A DNA stretch of 64,000 nt, taken from Ancistrus triradiatus (Eukaryota > Chordata > Actinopteri > Siluriformes > Loricariidae). Position numbers and translations under genes: made by a program. A model generated the notes under the pieces. It saw nothing but the letters and a program-made list of their open reading frames with translations, had not been told where the DNA came from and did not search any database. Positions within the stretch are counted from its first letter, which is position 1. Each line of letters opens with the position of its first letter. This document shows positions 11,054 through 23,587 of this stretch, piece after piece. The stretch is from positions 434,001 through 498,000 of the forward strand of contig JAJAGP010000245.1 in assembly GCA_025084515.1 (NCBI GenBank), given 5' to 3'.

Positions 11054-11805
11054 TAAACGATGATGAGCAGTGATCAGTCCCATACACAACTCATTTAGGC
11101 TTTAGACACACAAGAGCTAAAGAGTCGTACAGCTCTGTGCGGCAAGCCTTAGCTATTTCACTTCCCATACTGTTACACAAAAGGCTAAGTGGAATGGGAC
11201 CGTTTTGCTTTCACAATGAACAAATCAAGCGGGCCACAAAACAAACCATACTCAGACATTTGAAGATCTGAGTTTGCTTCCTTTGCAAGAGCGTTTGGAG
11301 GGTCTGAGCTTGTTTGTTGTGTTTGTATATGCAAACGAATCCATGACTCAGAGTTCTGAGATAACTTGAAATGCATAAGTGTGACAAGTGTGAATACACT
11401 CTGAGATGGCCATGTCAAAAGTATCATTCTGAAGTCAATAATCTATTTTTGTGGATCTGGACGTGTATTCAGGATCATTATCCTGCTAGAAGAGCCAGCC
11501 AGTTCTTGGCAGAGACAAAATGGTTTTCATTTAAAATTTCTTAATACTTGACAAGAGTACTAGATCCAGTGCCAGTACTAAGTAGTGAGTTTACTTCTTA
11601 AAACATCTATGAATATAATCTCACCATATGGGTAAATGCTCTTTGGCATGACATAGTTGCTATGCCAATTAAAAACAGGCACAGTGGGCATTTATTAACT
11701 AATAAAAATACATGCACAGAAAAAACAGATTACACAGACACATGAGAAAAAAACAAACAAACAGACCATCAAGCTCCACACTAAACATTGGGACCGGGAA
11801 ATAGC
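11054..11805. other. intronic sequence, no gene seen
   Basis: No exon seen. GGATCATTATCCTGCTAGAAGAGCCA near 11470-11500 resembles an antisense Tc1-like transposase block but is too short to place. Confidence 0.4.
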
Positions 11806-11809
11806 TCCG

Positions 11810-12036
11810 TACACACATGAACTGAATTTTGAATTAACGTTGGTCAAAGAACTGTGCCATTCATGTGTGTGGCTGTGTATGCGCCGCTGTCTTTGTCACA
11901 AGTGCACAAGTGTAGGCTAAATGTGACCGGTACAGAATCGGTTATATGAGACTGACTGGCTGATCCCAAGTCATAGCCGATCACTCTGAAAACCGGCCAA
12001 TTCCAATCACCGGGCAGATCAACTGGTGCATCTCTA
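11810..12036. mobile_element. possible hAT-type terminus
   Basis: Ends with GGCAGATCAACTGGTGCATCTCTA, resembling a hAT terminal repeat (TAGAGATGCACC reversed) with the GATCACTCTGAAAACCGGCC subterminal block. I cannot find the other end. Confidence 0.3.
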
Positions 12037-12389
12037 GTTCTTTTATTTTAGTTACTCTCACAGCAGAGGGCAAATGTAGACAGTATCTGCATAGATGATC
12101 ACAAAACCTAACAAACAAGCATACAACAACAAAAGCAAAACAAATCAAGTAAGCCACAAATCACAAAACAAAACTTAACCATTATAAGGTTGTCAATTAT
12201 AATGCAAATGTCTTCTGGAATGAATCACAGCTACTAATTGTTTCATTCTTACTATTCCTGTAAACAGACACAAGCAGCTGTAACACTGTACCATCAAACA
12301 CAAAAAAACCTTTGGGTGTAAATCTAGATTTCTTCTAGAACTTAGAATGAAGCAATCAAATGAGGATTATAGCAGAGCAACACTGAAAG

Positions 12390-12600
12390 TCAGACAGAGT
12401 GCTGTCCAATCACAGCTCCAAAGACCCCCAGTTAGATCCTGTGTGGAGTGTGCATGTCCTCACTGCATATGTGTGGGGTTTCTCCATGCATTCTGGTTTC
12501 CTCCCATATTCCAAAGACGTGTTAGGTCAGCTGGTCTCTATAAATTGTAACACTGTGACTGGGTTGGATGAGTATAATTGTAACCTGTTCCTGTGATGAA
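12390..12600 (+). repeat. second SINE-like family, copy 1 (degraded)
   Basis: Contains CACAGCTCC...CCCAGTTAGATCCTG...TGTGTGGAGTGTGCATGTCCTC...GGTTTCCTCCCATATTCCAAAGACGTG. The same order is better preserved at 59943-60180. The head resembles a tRNA-derived promoter with a weak B box. Confidence 0.6.
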
Positions 12601-13145
12601 TCCAGCCATTATGCTGAAATGATATTAAATAAATGATATTAAATAAATAGCATCTAGATTTGCTGGACTGAAACTGGTTAACGACTCTGTGGAACAGGGT
12701 GTTGTTTTTATAGAGACATTTAATGAAATACCGAGCAACCAAGAGAAACAAAAGCATTTATCCCCTTAGGTTAAGTAAAAACACCATCAGGACTTTCTAA
12801 ACCGCAAGACAGCTACCGTAGTAAAAGAATCAATCTACACACAGGGTGTGGTCACATTTGTGGCTGCTGAAACTTTAATCTGCCCCATTCAGCTGACGCA
12901 TTTTTGTGGTGACTGAGCCACCACTAATAGTTATTGTTCTGCAATAAAGTTTTCTGTACGTAAACTTTATACTAAAATGAAAATGAGTTATGGGTGAGAC
13001 TAAACTGTTTTCACTGGCACCATATATCCATATGTAATTTCCGTTTAACAACCACATTACGCTAATGTAATGCATATACACATATATTCAGCTTGTTACA
13101 AATAAACAGCGGAAAGTCAAACACACAAACACGAGTAAATTCCAC
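12601..13145. other. intronic sequence, no gene seen
   Basis: AT-rich intron with no recognisable feature. Confidence 0.4.
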
Positions 13146-13204
13146 AAAAAGTCTTTAAACACATCAACTGAGTTAGAGTATGTTGTATGTATGATATGTC
13201 TGTG

Positions 13205-13400
13205 ACCAAAGTAACAAAGGCTACCATGGGGCTGTTTTTCTGAAAAGGGGACAGGACGACTGATCCGTGTTAAGGAAGAATGAACAGGGCCATGTATCGT
13301 GAGATTTTAAGCCAAAACATCCTTCCATCAGTGAGAGTATTGAAGATGGAACGTGGCTGGGTCTTCCAGCTTGACAATGATCCAAAAAATGATCCAAAAA
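13205..13400 (+). mobile_element. Tc1-like scrap, family B, sharing the deletion junction
   Basis: Runs from GTAACAAAGGCTACCAT straight into GGGGCTGTTTTTCTG and on through GGACAGGACGACTGATCC to AATGATCC. This is the same internal deletion junction as the element at 9519-10802. Both ends are internal to the element, so there are no terminal repeats or TA sites here. It is flanked by near-identical host sequence (13146-13180 and 13404-13445). Confidence 0.8.
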
Positions 13401-13445
13401 AACAAAAGTCTTTAGACACATCGACACATCAACTGAGTTAGACTA

Positions 13446-15250
13446 GTCCAAACGTGAGCTAACGAGCAACCAGTAAGGTAGTTACATACACTCTCACACG
13501 AGTGTCATTCAGTTTTGCAAGAGAAACAAGCAAACAGGTCTAAAGAAACAAGCCCAAAAGAAGCAACTTGGTTCTAAAAATGGTCACCTACCACAATGTG
13601 AGAGACCACTTGATCGGTTTATATATATTTATACCAACCATTTTCCAATACAGTAACTTGTAATTTTACAACTCTAAAGACACTGAACAAAACCACCTGA
13701 CCAAGAAAAAATAAAGACTTATTGTATTATTTTCTATATTTCAGCCACTTAGTTCCTGGCATTGTTAACAAACTAGTTAAAGAAACTACATTGATGGACC
13801 ACCTGTGGCGCAGTTTTGATTTGTATGGGGAAGGGGAGGAAGGAACAGACTTTTGGACGGTATATGCAACAGAACATACTAGTAGTTTCACTTTATTAGA
13901 CAGGTATAGTGGAGAAAGTCATAGCGAGCAAGCCCAAACAAGTACACTTTAGAATTTTAAATACACTTTAGAAAAAACTCCAGTATTTGTAAGTAACTTT
14001 ACAAAAAAATAAGCCCAAAGTTGCTTATAACAAGTGGACTCGGCAATTGTAAATGACAAACTTCTGCTTGTAACCTCATGCGTCTGCATGTGAATACGCA
14101 GCATTGGCTGGCTGTTTACAGCTGTAATGTTCTGAGATAAAACACACCTTTTATTTCCTAATATAATTTATTGTACATTTTAAGACCTTGGTCATTAAAA
14201 TGACGATCATCAGTTATTATGGGATGGTCGTCAAACGTCGCATACCTGTAGTGGAAGACTGAGAGCTTTATTGACTTGCAATGCCGACATACTCCTCCAT
14301 GGCAAGATGGACTTGGAATCATTTGCTTGTCTTTTAAAGTCAAAAGCTTTTAAAGTGTCTTTCATGCCTAAATGAGTTAATCAAAAATACAAATACACAA
14401 TGGTTCGTTATGCCATTCTAAAATTTTAAATTAGCCCTTTGGTTAAACTGAACTGATATGTAGTGCAATAGAAATGTTGTGAATGCCACTGTCCCAAGCT
14501 GTATATGTACTTCATACATTTTAAATTCAGCCCTAGTGTACTTTAACTTTTAGTTATGCAGAGGTGCCGGAGGGTTAACGTTTGTGGCATATATTTTACC
14601 TGGATATATTTTCATTGAAATAAAACAGTCCTATTTTTGTTGTTTTAAGAAATTAAATATGCAACATCAGAAAGGTTTAGTGTGGCATGAAGATAAATTA
14701 AACAAGTCCTGCAGAGTTGCTACATATCCTAACAGAATCTTTGAAAGAAAACTAGCCCCACAACACTGCAGACATTACACCATACTCAACAGTGAAGATC
14801 AGGGTCTTTTCAAAATAACCAGCCTTGTTTTTACACTAAGTCAACCTTGAGTGTTTGTTGCCAAAATGTATCCTCATCTCATAGACCCTCATCTCATAGA
14901 CCCAAGCTCCAGTCAAAGTTCGAGAGGCATTTACTTCAAGTAGCATTTTCCATTCTTGCTTAGATGAAAGAAAAAGCTTTCTTCTGGCATGTCATCCAGA
15001 GAGTTTGTTGGCACGGTGGTAGCATCTAATTGCAGTCGAAGAGTTGCGGCCAGATCTGTAGAGTGCTATCATCTTCCACAAGTCTATAACCCAGACCCTC
15101 TGAGAAAAGTTTGCTTCGCTATCCATTTTCCTTGCTGTACGTGGGCCTAACTGTACTCTTGCCTCTTGCAAGCAGGTTTATTACAGCCAATGGGTGATCA
15201 TTTGAGTATTCTTACATCTGAGTGGCCCAACACCATGGTGACCTAAGTTT
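13446..15250. other. intronic sequence, no gene seen
   Basis: No exon or named repeat. The open frame at 14584-14850 is an AT-rich frame without family features. A short direct repeat CTCATCTCATAGACCC occurs at about 14872-14904. Confidence 0.4.
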
Positions 15251-15418
15251 GATACTGTGGTAGCCTAGCGGTTAAGGTACTGGACTATGATAAGCTGCCA
15301 CTGATGGGTCCTTGAGCAAGAACCATGACCCATAACCCACAACTGCTTGGATTGTAAGACTGTATTAGCTGTAAGTCACTCTGTATAGGGTGTCTCCTAA
15401 ATGACTAAATGTAAATTT
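15251..15418 (+). repeat. tRNA-headed SINE, copy 4 (B box deleted)
   Basis: The A-box region is intact (GGTAGCCTAGCGGTTAAGG), but the sequence jumps from GGACTATGA to TAAGCTGCC, losing the B box. The tail is diverged (GTCACTCTGTATAGGGTGTC). Confidence 0.8.
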
Positions 15419-15769
15419 GAGCCCCTGCAGTGTCTTCTGGCAAAGTCAGACATCACACAGAAATGCAGTTGGATGTGCACGAACAAGGGGATGCCAGATA
15501 TTGAAAAGTGTCCCATGGCTGCAACAGAGACCCCTCCCAAGCCCTGAATGGACTGCTGCCTGCCCAGGGTAGAAGTCGTCTGCATTCACTGAATCAGAGG
15601 ATAAGAAAATAAAATCAATAAATAAAATGATCTTGAATCATCCTCACGTTGAATGAATAAGACAATATGTCTGTGCAATCACGGAAGACAAAATCCATTG
15701 ATGGATTGATGGCTGGTCATTCTCCAACTTCAGGTTCCCAGCTAAGTTCATTTTATTGCCACATTACAT

Positions 15770-16420
15770 TGCTGAGTCTAGACCTGGCCAATTAAAGTAA
15801 TCCCAGTTCATAACACTGCATCCAGAGGCTTGTACAGTAGACACATTCCATATTGGGTGCATCACTTCATATGCTTCCCTGTAAACCCTGTTCTGGAATC
15901 ATCAGACCATATGACCTTTTCCCATTGCTCCAGAGAACAATCTTCATCCTCCCTAGCAAACTGAAGCCTCTTTTCGTATTCGCCTCACTACCATGTAGTT
16001 TTCTTATGGCCACAGATGTTCAGTCCCATTCCTTGGAGCTCTTGTTGCAAGGTGTTGGGTGAAATGCTCTTACTTTCACTATTAAGCATGCTGTGGGCTC
16101 TACTGATCCCGTCACATTCACTATTTCAAGATTATTCAAGATTATTTTCTGACCACATTGGCTTTTGGGTTGTTGACTTTCCAGGGTTTAGTGAAGCATT
16201 GGACAGATCCATTGATTTCAAGAATCTCATTTTCCTTGTCTGATGCAGGCCAATAATTTGACCATTCTGAAACGGAGTACCATTTTTTTTTTACCAAGAC
16301 CACTGGATACTTCTTCCAACACGGTTACTTAAGAAATGTGAAGCTACTCACTGCATCAAGTAGTGTTGAAAGAATAGTTGCTTATTTTCATCCAAACTTT
16401 TTTTTTGGTCCAGGCAGCAA
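15770..16420 (-). pseudogene. Tc1-like transposase remnant, family D
   Basis: Read on the minus strand, blocks around 15890-16060 and 16180-16300 match the N-terminal DNA-binding and linker half of a Tc1-like transposase. Examples are the antisense phrases CCATTGCTCCAGAGAACAATC, GAAGCCTCTTTTCGTATTCG and AATTTGACCATTCTGAAACGG. The start region and 5' UTR lie toward 16300-16420. The catalytic C-terminal half is absent. Confidence 0.6.
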
Positions 16421-16639
16421 ACAATATTCTGCACTATTTCTTTTTACATTTCATTTTCTGCTATATTTTGTATTTTACCTAGAGGACTAATTTGTATGAC
16501 TTTGTGTGACAGATCAAAAATATATTTTGGTGTATTTTTGACTATGCCTCCCTTAATCACTGTCACTTGGAAGAGCTTCTGCCCAGATATAGACAGCGTA
16601 ACAAATGGCTCATTCAGAAAATTAATTTGCAGAAAGGAG

Positions 16640-16930
16640 CTTGGGCTCATCTGCCAGTGAGTTAAGTGGCATCAGTTAGAGCAAGCATAGATTCTGGAAG
16701 AGCAACTCACATGGCTTTAATTGCAATTTGCAAAACACAGTTAAGTGCTGACAAATTCCCCTGCATTCGATTGACATGGTAATTAAGTTTTCCACGTCCT
16801 CACATTCTCTACAGTGCTCATGTCCAGGTTCATCTGTTTCAGCTGCTTTGAAAAGCGCAGTCTGAGCGGCTTTGAAGTGAATCACAAAGGACATGAAGCT
16901 CAATGCTGCGATTCATTCTGGCAGAAACTT
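16640..16930. promoter_or_regulatory. candidate conserved noncoding element
   Basis: Non-repetitive, of balanced composition, with homeodomain-type motifs (TTTAATTGCAATTTGC, GGTAATTAAG) and no decay pattern typical of the surrounding transposons. This is a guess from texture only. A cross-species alignment would decide. Confidence 0.25.
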
Positions 16931-18270
16931 CAAGTAACGTACAGGTTACTGGCTTATATCAACACAAAGGTAGTTTGAAGTTTGTCCTTCTTATTAAATC
17001 AATGGTGTAAACCAAAGGTGAAGTGGAGAGTAGAGTTTGCAGTACCGTTTATTAGAGCTTATTACAACAAAGTAATGGGATGGAAGTTGGAAATCACCTG
17101 AGCCACTGGGAAAGCACTCTGCTTAATTATGTCCTCACATTATGCCCCACATTATCTGAGTGAACTTATAGAGTATTGTAGAATTCAAAAAGTAACAGAC
17201 TAAAAACCTTTACACAGGCTGTCACTTAGTCTCCTTAGACTGAAATGTGTGGCTCTTGTTTCTGGAGCCTGGGTTTGTCTCTGGCCTGACTGCACTGTTC
17301 AGTCCTTTGGGCCATATGGTTCAAATTTGTTCCAGGGTTGTGCATCCTTGCCTTACGACTTAAGGGCAGAACTGGACATTCCCTGCTAATGTGATGATCT
17401 GAGACTCTAAGTTGCTGTCTTCTTGCCTCTCACATGTGGTCCCAATGTTGGTTGGTAGGGAGGTGGGTTGCTGCTGTCTCATGTGAACCCTCTTGGCTGT
17501 GTTACCTTCTGGATCTTTATTTTCAAGCGATGCTGTTATAGTTAGTGCTGCCAGAATCTCATGCTACACTTGGCACAACTGCATTCTGTTTATAGTCTCT
17601 GTTCTTAACATCCCTAAATATTCCTGTTTTCACGCCAAGCTGTTCTTTCGGAACCAGCTGTAACCCTCACACCTCTAGTCAGCCTACACTGGAGGACCTT
17701 ACATCCCCCTCCCCTCGTCCTAATGATTAAGGGTGCAACACCACCATAACAGTTACCTGCTAGATGACAACGCAAACAAGCCAAACTAGAAAAAGTTAGG
17801 ACTTTTGTGTTTTCTCAACACATTTGTTGACCACTTCAGATCCTCGGCCCACCTCTGCTCCTCAAGGAGCCTTTTGTGGATACACAAAATCATAATTATA
17901 ATCCCTTGATGACATCACCTGTTTGAAATCCCATCATTTTTAGGAAGGAGTTGCAGCCCTGAAATGCAGGAATGGATGTTTATTAGCAAATGAAGCTGCC
18001 CAAACAAAACATTAAATATCCTGGGTCCATACTGTCTGCACTGATATAAAACTCAAAGCACATGTGAGGAGTACTGAGTTTTTTTTTTTTTATATCTGCA
18101 TTTTCCATACCGTCCCAACTTTCTCTATGTGTTAGATATATACAAATATAATAATATACTATATTATTGTACATAACATAATATTATATGTTCTATTTTA
18201 TTTGTAATACTCTCAAATTTATGATATATATATTTTGTTATTATACTGTCTACTTTAATTCTTAGTTTCT
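16931..18270. other. intronic sequence, no gene seen
   Basis: No exon or assignable repeat. AT-rich from about 18070 with a T-run (18079-18090). Confidence 0.4.
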
Positions 18271-18456
18271 GGGCTGCCCAGGAAGGTCAGTCCCTTTTTG
18301 AGTCATGGGCCTCCCACAACGTTTTCTTCCTCACACATTTAGGGAGTTTTTCCTTGTCATAAGCGTGCTCAAATCAGATTGTGGGCCTAGATATTTCTAA
18401 AAGCTGCCTTGAGACAATGCTCTTTTGTAAAAAGTGCTATATAAAAAAATTTGACC
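18271..18456 (+). repeat. LINE 3'-end fragment, family L copy 2
   Basis: Same block order as 10834-11053 (CTTTTTGAGTCATGGGCCTCC, GGGAGTTTTTCCTTGTCA, CTTGAGACAATGCTCTTTTG, AAAAGTGCTATATAAA), more diverged and with a shorter tail. Confidence 0.6.
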
Positions 18457-19367
18457 ATCATATTGATGAAGTTTCATTTACGTCAGACAATATTCACTAG
18501 CATTAAAAAGCACTTCCAGGCTTGGTATTCTAGGCTTGCTTTGAACTATTCTAGATAGTATGATAAACCTGCTCAGCTAAAGACTTCCATGATGAGTATC
18601 CATAGAATGTACATATTTATAGTGCAATGCCTTATAGATGGAAATAAGTAAATTAAGATGAAAATCCTGAAACTTGCAGTGAAACTTCTAGAACTCTTAT
18701 CTAAACGGTTCCTCCTCTTCATAGAGTAGATAGTCTCAGTTAGAAAGAAACACAAAGCCTGGCATGTGCAGGGACTGGAAATTTCAAGGCTTGTCAAGGA
18801 TGATAGGTGAGTCAGCCTTTCATCTAGGATCAGGAAAGTTAGCTGGCCTATCCTCAATTCCTTTTCTCTTCTTCTTTCATAACAGGCACAGAGGGGTTTG
18901 CAACTGACAAGGACATGAGTGCCGTGCCGTGTGTCTAATACCTAGTGCCTACAAAACAATACACTTACCCTATACAACCAGAATTCTTCTTGTGGATACA
19001 TGTGTGTGAATATTACATGATTACATGCCAACAAAAACTGTGTACGTGACTGACAGTACAGTCTGAGCAACCTGTAATTGTTGTTCCTGCAGTTTTTGGT
19101 AATGTATGAATAAGGTAAGGCCAAGGGTCTGCAATGCATCATAAGTATCAGGTCTTATGTATGAAGTGGCACCATGGTGCAAAATCCCACTCTGTTATAA
19201 AGAAGAGAAAACAGGGCATGATAGCAGCTGGGATGAAATTTAGACAAACGATTATTGTCTGAAGAATTATCATGATAAACAATATTATCATGAACCAAAT
19301 ACATTTAGAAGGAGTTACTTCCAACATAGTACAACATACTGTATAGCCTAATTATCATCTGGGATCA
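18457..19367. other. intronic sequence, no gene seen
   Basis: Nothing recognisable. Confidence 0.4.
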
Positions 19368-19375
19368 CTTCTAAC

Positions 19376-20689
19376 TAGGGCTGCAACTAACGATTATTTT
19401 AATAATCGATTAATCGGTCGATTATTTTTTCGATGAATCGATGAATCGGATAAAAAAAAACAAAAAACTTTCCATGTCTTTATTCAGAAATATAACATTA
19501 AATAACAGAGCAAATAAGTGCTTACAATAAATGAATAATAATAAATTAAATTAATTAATAAATTAAAATAACAAATTAAATAATACAGAAAAATAAGTGC
19601 ATCTCTGATGCAAACACTACATACAAACTCATTCACTCCCTTTCTTTAGGAACTTTGCATTGCAATCCAAAAATGTTATCATGTCAACATGCTCCTGGCT
19701 AAAGCTGGCTCTCTTTTTAGAGACTATGGCCCGGTCCACACAAACACGTTTTTTTTTTTTTTAAACGTAGCTTTTTCTATGTGTTTTTTGACCGTTCGTC
19801 TACTCGAAAACGGTGTTTTAGGTCACTGAAAACTGACTTTTTTTGCAAAACTTCTTCCAGGGTGAAGATTTTCAGAAACTCCGTTTTCAGCGTTGTCGTG
19901 TGGACTGGGGAAAACGGAGTTTCTTGCTTGTAACGTCACTTTGTGCGCCATTATCTCCTTTGTTTACATCAGGCGATTTTGCGCAATAGCAGTCGTAGCC
20001 AAAATAGTGCCAGCTGTAACACTGCTGACCGAACTTGTTACAAATCTACAAATATATTTACAATTATTACCTTTTCATTACACTGAAGAACAGAGGTGTC
20101 AGAATGCGCTACGGAGGTCACTACTATATCCATCACACCCACGAAGCAGTTCCCGCCCCCAGCATCGCCGGTTTGGGACGAGACCCGGTCGGACCTCTCG
20201 TTGGTGGGATAGCTTTCAAAACGAAGTGGTTGTTGAAGAACAATGGCGAGAAAATGTTCGTATGCATAGGACGTTGCTGTTGTCGCTGAGTTAGCTGCTT
20301 CGCCGGCATATAGGACTGCTGGTTTGGCTCTGCTCTTGACAGCGACTGTGGGCGTTTTTCCGTTTACATGTGGACGAAGTTTTTTGTTTAAACAGTGCTT
20401 GTGTGGACGGGATGTTTTTTATAAATGAATTTGAAAACCCCCGTGTGGACATAGCCTTAATGTTAACTTGTTTTGAAGATTCCGCGTCCGCGCCGGCTCC
20501 GCCTCGCTCCGTTCAGTCGCTCGTGTTTTTTTCCAGCGCTGACCGCAAGTGCCGCAAGTAACGTAAGCGGATATGATAAGGCGGGGGACACATAAATCAT
20601 GCAACACAACGAATCGATAATGGAATTCGTTGTCAACGCTTTTAATAATCGATTATTATCGATTTTATCGATTCGTTGTTGCAGCCCTA
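19376..20689 (-). mobile_element. hAT element with perfect 8-bp target duplication
   Basis: Ends TAGGGCTGCAAC... and ...GTTGCAGCCCTA form terminal inverted repeats. CTTCTAAC flanks both sides (19368-19375 and 20690-20697), the 8-bp duplication expected of hAT. On the minus strand 19629-19726 reads KKRASFSQEHVDMITFLDCN to a TGA stop, typical of the hAT C-terminal dimerisation region. The rest of the transposase is gone and its place is taken by another element (about 19724-20460). Confidence 0.92.
19724..20460. mobile_element. element nested in the hAT, inverted TGTCCACAC ends
   Basis: The left end TATGGCCCGGTCCACACAAACACG and the right end (reversed) TAAGGCTATGTCCACACGGGGG are matching inverted termini. 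Subterminal AACGGAGTTT and GTGTGGAC motifs recur on both strands. The middle is GC-rich (20140-20230) with an open frame at 19893-20294 that I do not recognise. I judge it non-autonomous. The superfamily is uncertain because I cannot fix the target duplication. Confidence 0.55.
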
Positions 20690-20697
20690 CTTCTAAC

Positions 20698-21252
20698 AAT
20701 AAAAGCTATACTAACTGAACTCACTAACTGTTGTGATTAAACCATTAAAACATTTCTGTAGTCAATCTGCAGGTGGAATAATCTCACGCTGTCTACGGAG
20801 TGAGCAGAGTGCTTATTTTCCTGTGAAACTGCAAAAGTAATGTGAAACTAATGACGCAATGCTGGTTTCACAGCAAAATTACTTTCTGTCACATAAGTTT
20901 TTATAACATTTATATAAACACAATATAATGGGCCAGTATTACCTGTCTGACCTGGTGCACTGCTTGCAGGTGTCCGTTGAAATGTGCGTTAATTTATCCT
21001 CATTCATCTTCCACTCTTAAAGAACAGAGTGAAGTCACTCAGCACAAATGCCATGTGAGGTTTTTTGTGTTTGTTCAGTTGAGCAAATACTGCCACACAT
21101 ACAGGAAAGTGGATCTCGTATACCAAGAGTTTCTTTCATTTGCACAGAGGTGGTACATAATGAAGTACGGGTACTTTGTTACTGTACTTAAGTAGTGGTT
21201 AGGTATCTGTACATTACTTGATTATTTCTGTAACTTAATACTTTTTACGTTT

Positions 21253-21311
<59 letters not shown>

Positions 21312-22134
21312 CACACACATATATAAATTAATACCACTCTAACCCATCCCATAAAAACCCCCAAAACACCCACTAGTACATGATCCTGGAGGTGGAAGCT
21401 GAGGCTCATAATCCTTCATACAAGAGACAAATTGCCTTGCTGGCACGTCATGTAAACATGTTTTGAATGATAGATCAAAAAGCATAGTGAGTGCAAGAGT
21501 GATGAGGGCAAGTTTCTTGGGGAGTTCACAGCAAAGGCATGGCCTAGTTTTGAACCCCAGGAGTCTGAGACACATGTTTAAGATGTACAACAAGGCAGTG
21601 TGAACTAATTTAGGTCCTTTTGTAGAACTGTAGGAAGTTTTAACACAAACGAGTGAACATTTTTAAAAGACCTGCTGTGCCCAGAGTGGGTTGTAAAGGA
21701 CTTTTTGAAGATTAGAAGAAACTGCAGACAGTGCTGTATCACTTTTATGGTACCCTCAGTTGACAGGGTGAGAAAACGTATGTAGTAGCATACTGGTCTG
21801 AGTAAATGTATATGTGGGCTAAGACTCAGTGGATTAGCCATTTAATACTTATAAGAAGTAAAAAAAAATGAGCCCAAAACAACTGGAATGGGTGGACAGT
21901 AGGCAGGGTAAGCAAGCACATTTCAGTTGAAGAATATGATACACACTGGAGAACTCACAAAACTCACACTTTTTTTTCCACTCTCTTTGTAGATAAACAA
22001 AGCAGTTACCAATACGAAATGTGTTTTACGTTATTGGAACCCAACAAGAGTTTCTTCACTAGAAACCAAATAACTATATTTCATCTCCATATAATGGTAT
22101 ATAAAGTAATAATGCTATTGTCATATTACACTCT
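20698..22134. other. intronic sequence with (TA)n tract
   Basis: No exon found. Contains a (TA)n/(CA)n tract at 21256-21325. Confidence 0.45.
21256..21325. repeat. (TA)n microsatellite
   Basis: Long TA dinucleotide run with a short CA segment at its right end. Confidence 0.95.
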
Positions 22135-23587
22135 CCCAGTCCCCTTTACTCTGTTGTCTAATGGTCAGGACCACCACATTTGGGTGGTAGATCATTCTCA
22201 GCACTGCAGTGGCACTGCTATGTTGGTGGTGTGTTAGTGTGTTGTGCCAGTATCAGACACTGAAGTGCTGCTTGAGTTTTTAATGCCTCAGTGTCCGTGC
22301 TGGACTGAAAATAGTCCATCAACCAAAACTGTCCAGCCACTAGCATCCTGTAGGCAGCATCCTGTGAGCACTGATGAAGGATTACAGGATGACCGACACA
22401 AAATGTGCAACAACAGATGACCTACTGTCTCTGACTTTACATCTACAAGGTGCTGCAGAAAGATAGTTGTGTCTAATAGAGTGCACAGTGAGTGAACACA
22501 ATGTTCTCCAGCAGCACTGCTGTGTCTGGTTATACCACGGATCAGTGGGTGCGTTTACATGCAGTTAATAATCGGATCATAGTTGGATTTCTGCAGTTAT
22601 CTCATTATTCAAGTAGTCATGTACACAACATACTCCCATCTAGAAATCCGCTAAAGAGAAACGGATTTTATTTCAGTAATCTGATTTCTCATAGCATGTT
22701 TACCAGTTACCCGATTTCAATTAAAAAACAAACAAAAAAACATGACCAGGTCTGCTTATTCTTACAGATTTCACTTGTTTTGAGCATATTTCCATAGACC
22801 AGCTGGGGGATTTAAACGCAGCAGCTATTAAACGGCTATCGAACACTTTGTGGAGACTCTGAAACGCAAATATATACTCAAGAAAATGAAGAATTTGATT
22901 ATTTAATATAAAAAATGTAAGTTTACATCACATCTTTCTGTGATATTATGGGCTGGTAGAAATCCATTTACTGCCTGTGTCATATAAACATGGAGGTTCC
23001 CCATTATCTGATTACTCAAGTGCATGCATACTCCTTGGGCCTCATTCATGAAACGTGAGCAGAACGAATTTGAGCATAAATCGTTCGCAAGACACCCGTT
23101 TCGGAAATGTCCGGATTCATGTAAATATTCGTAGTCCCAAAATGTTAGTACGTATGATTAACATCTACACATGGTCCTCAGCACTCGTAAACTGTTCACA
23201 ATGTCTGAAAGACGCCAAAAGTGTCATTAGACATGACTGCACTTGAATTAAAGTACTGACAAAATAATAAGAATTACTAATATTACAATTCTATAATAGA
23301 TTAACATATAAAAGTAAATGAAATTACACATGACAAGCACTCTGTTTACGAATACAGCCTGTTATTCAGAGAAACATCCAACAAAGTTTCAGCTCTCGCC
23401 AGCAAGGGAGAAAGAATGCACTAATGTGAGACACTGGTGGCTTGAATACAATTTAAATTTTAAATATAGCTATTCATTGTAAATATATATTCGCCTTCTA
23501 GGTATGATGTTTGGCACATTAAATACCATTTTTACTTTCCTTCTGCAGCATATCCTATTATTTACTTTATATAAAACACTTCTCATA

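Noticed and set aside
19893..20294. 133-codon plus-strand frame inside the nested hAT region as a host gene
   Set aside because: It spans the interior of a non-autonomous element, has no recognisable domain, and starts and ends in element sequence.
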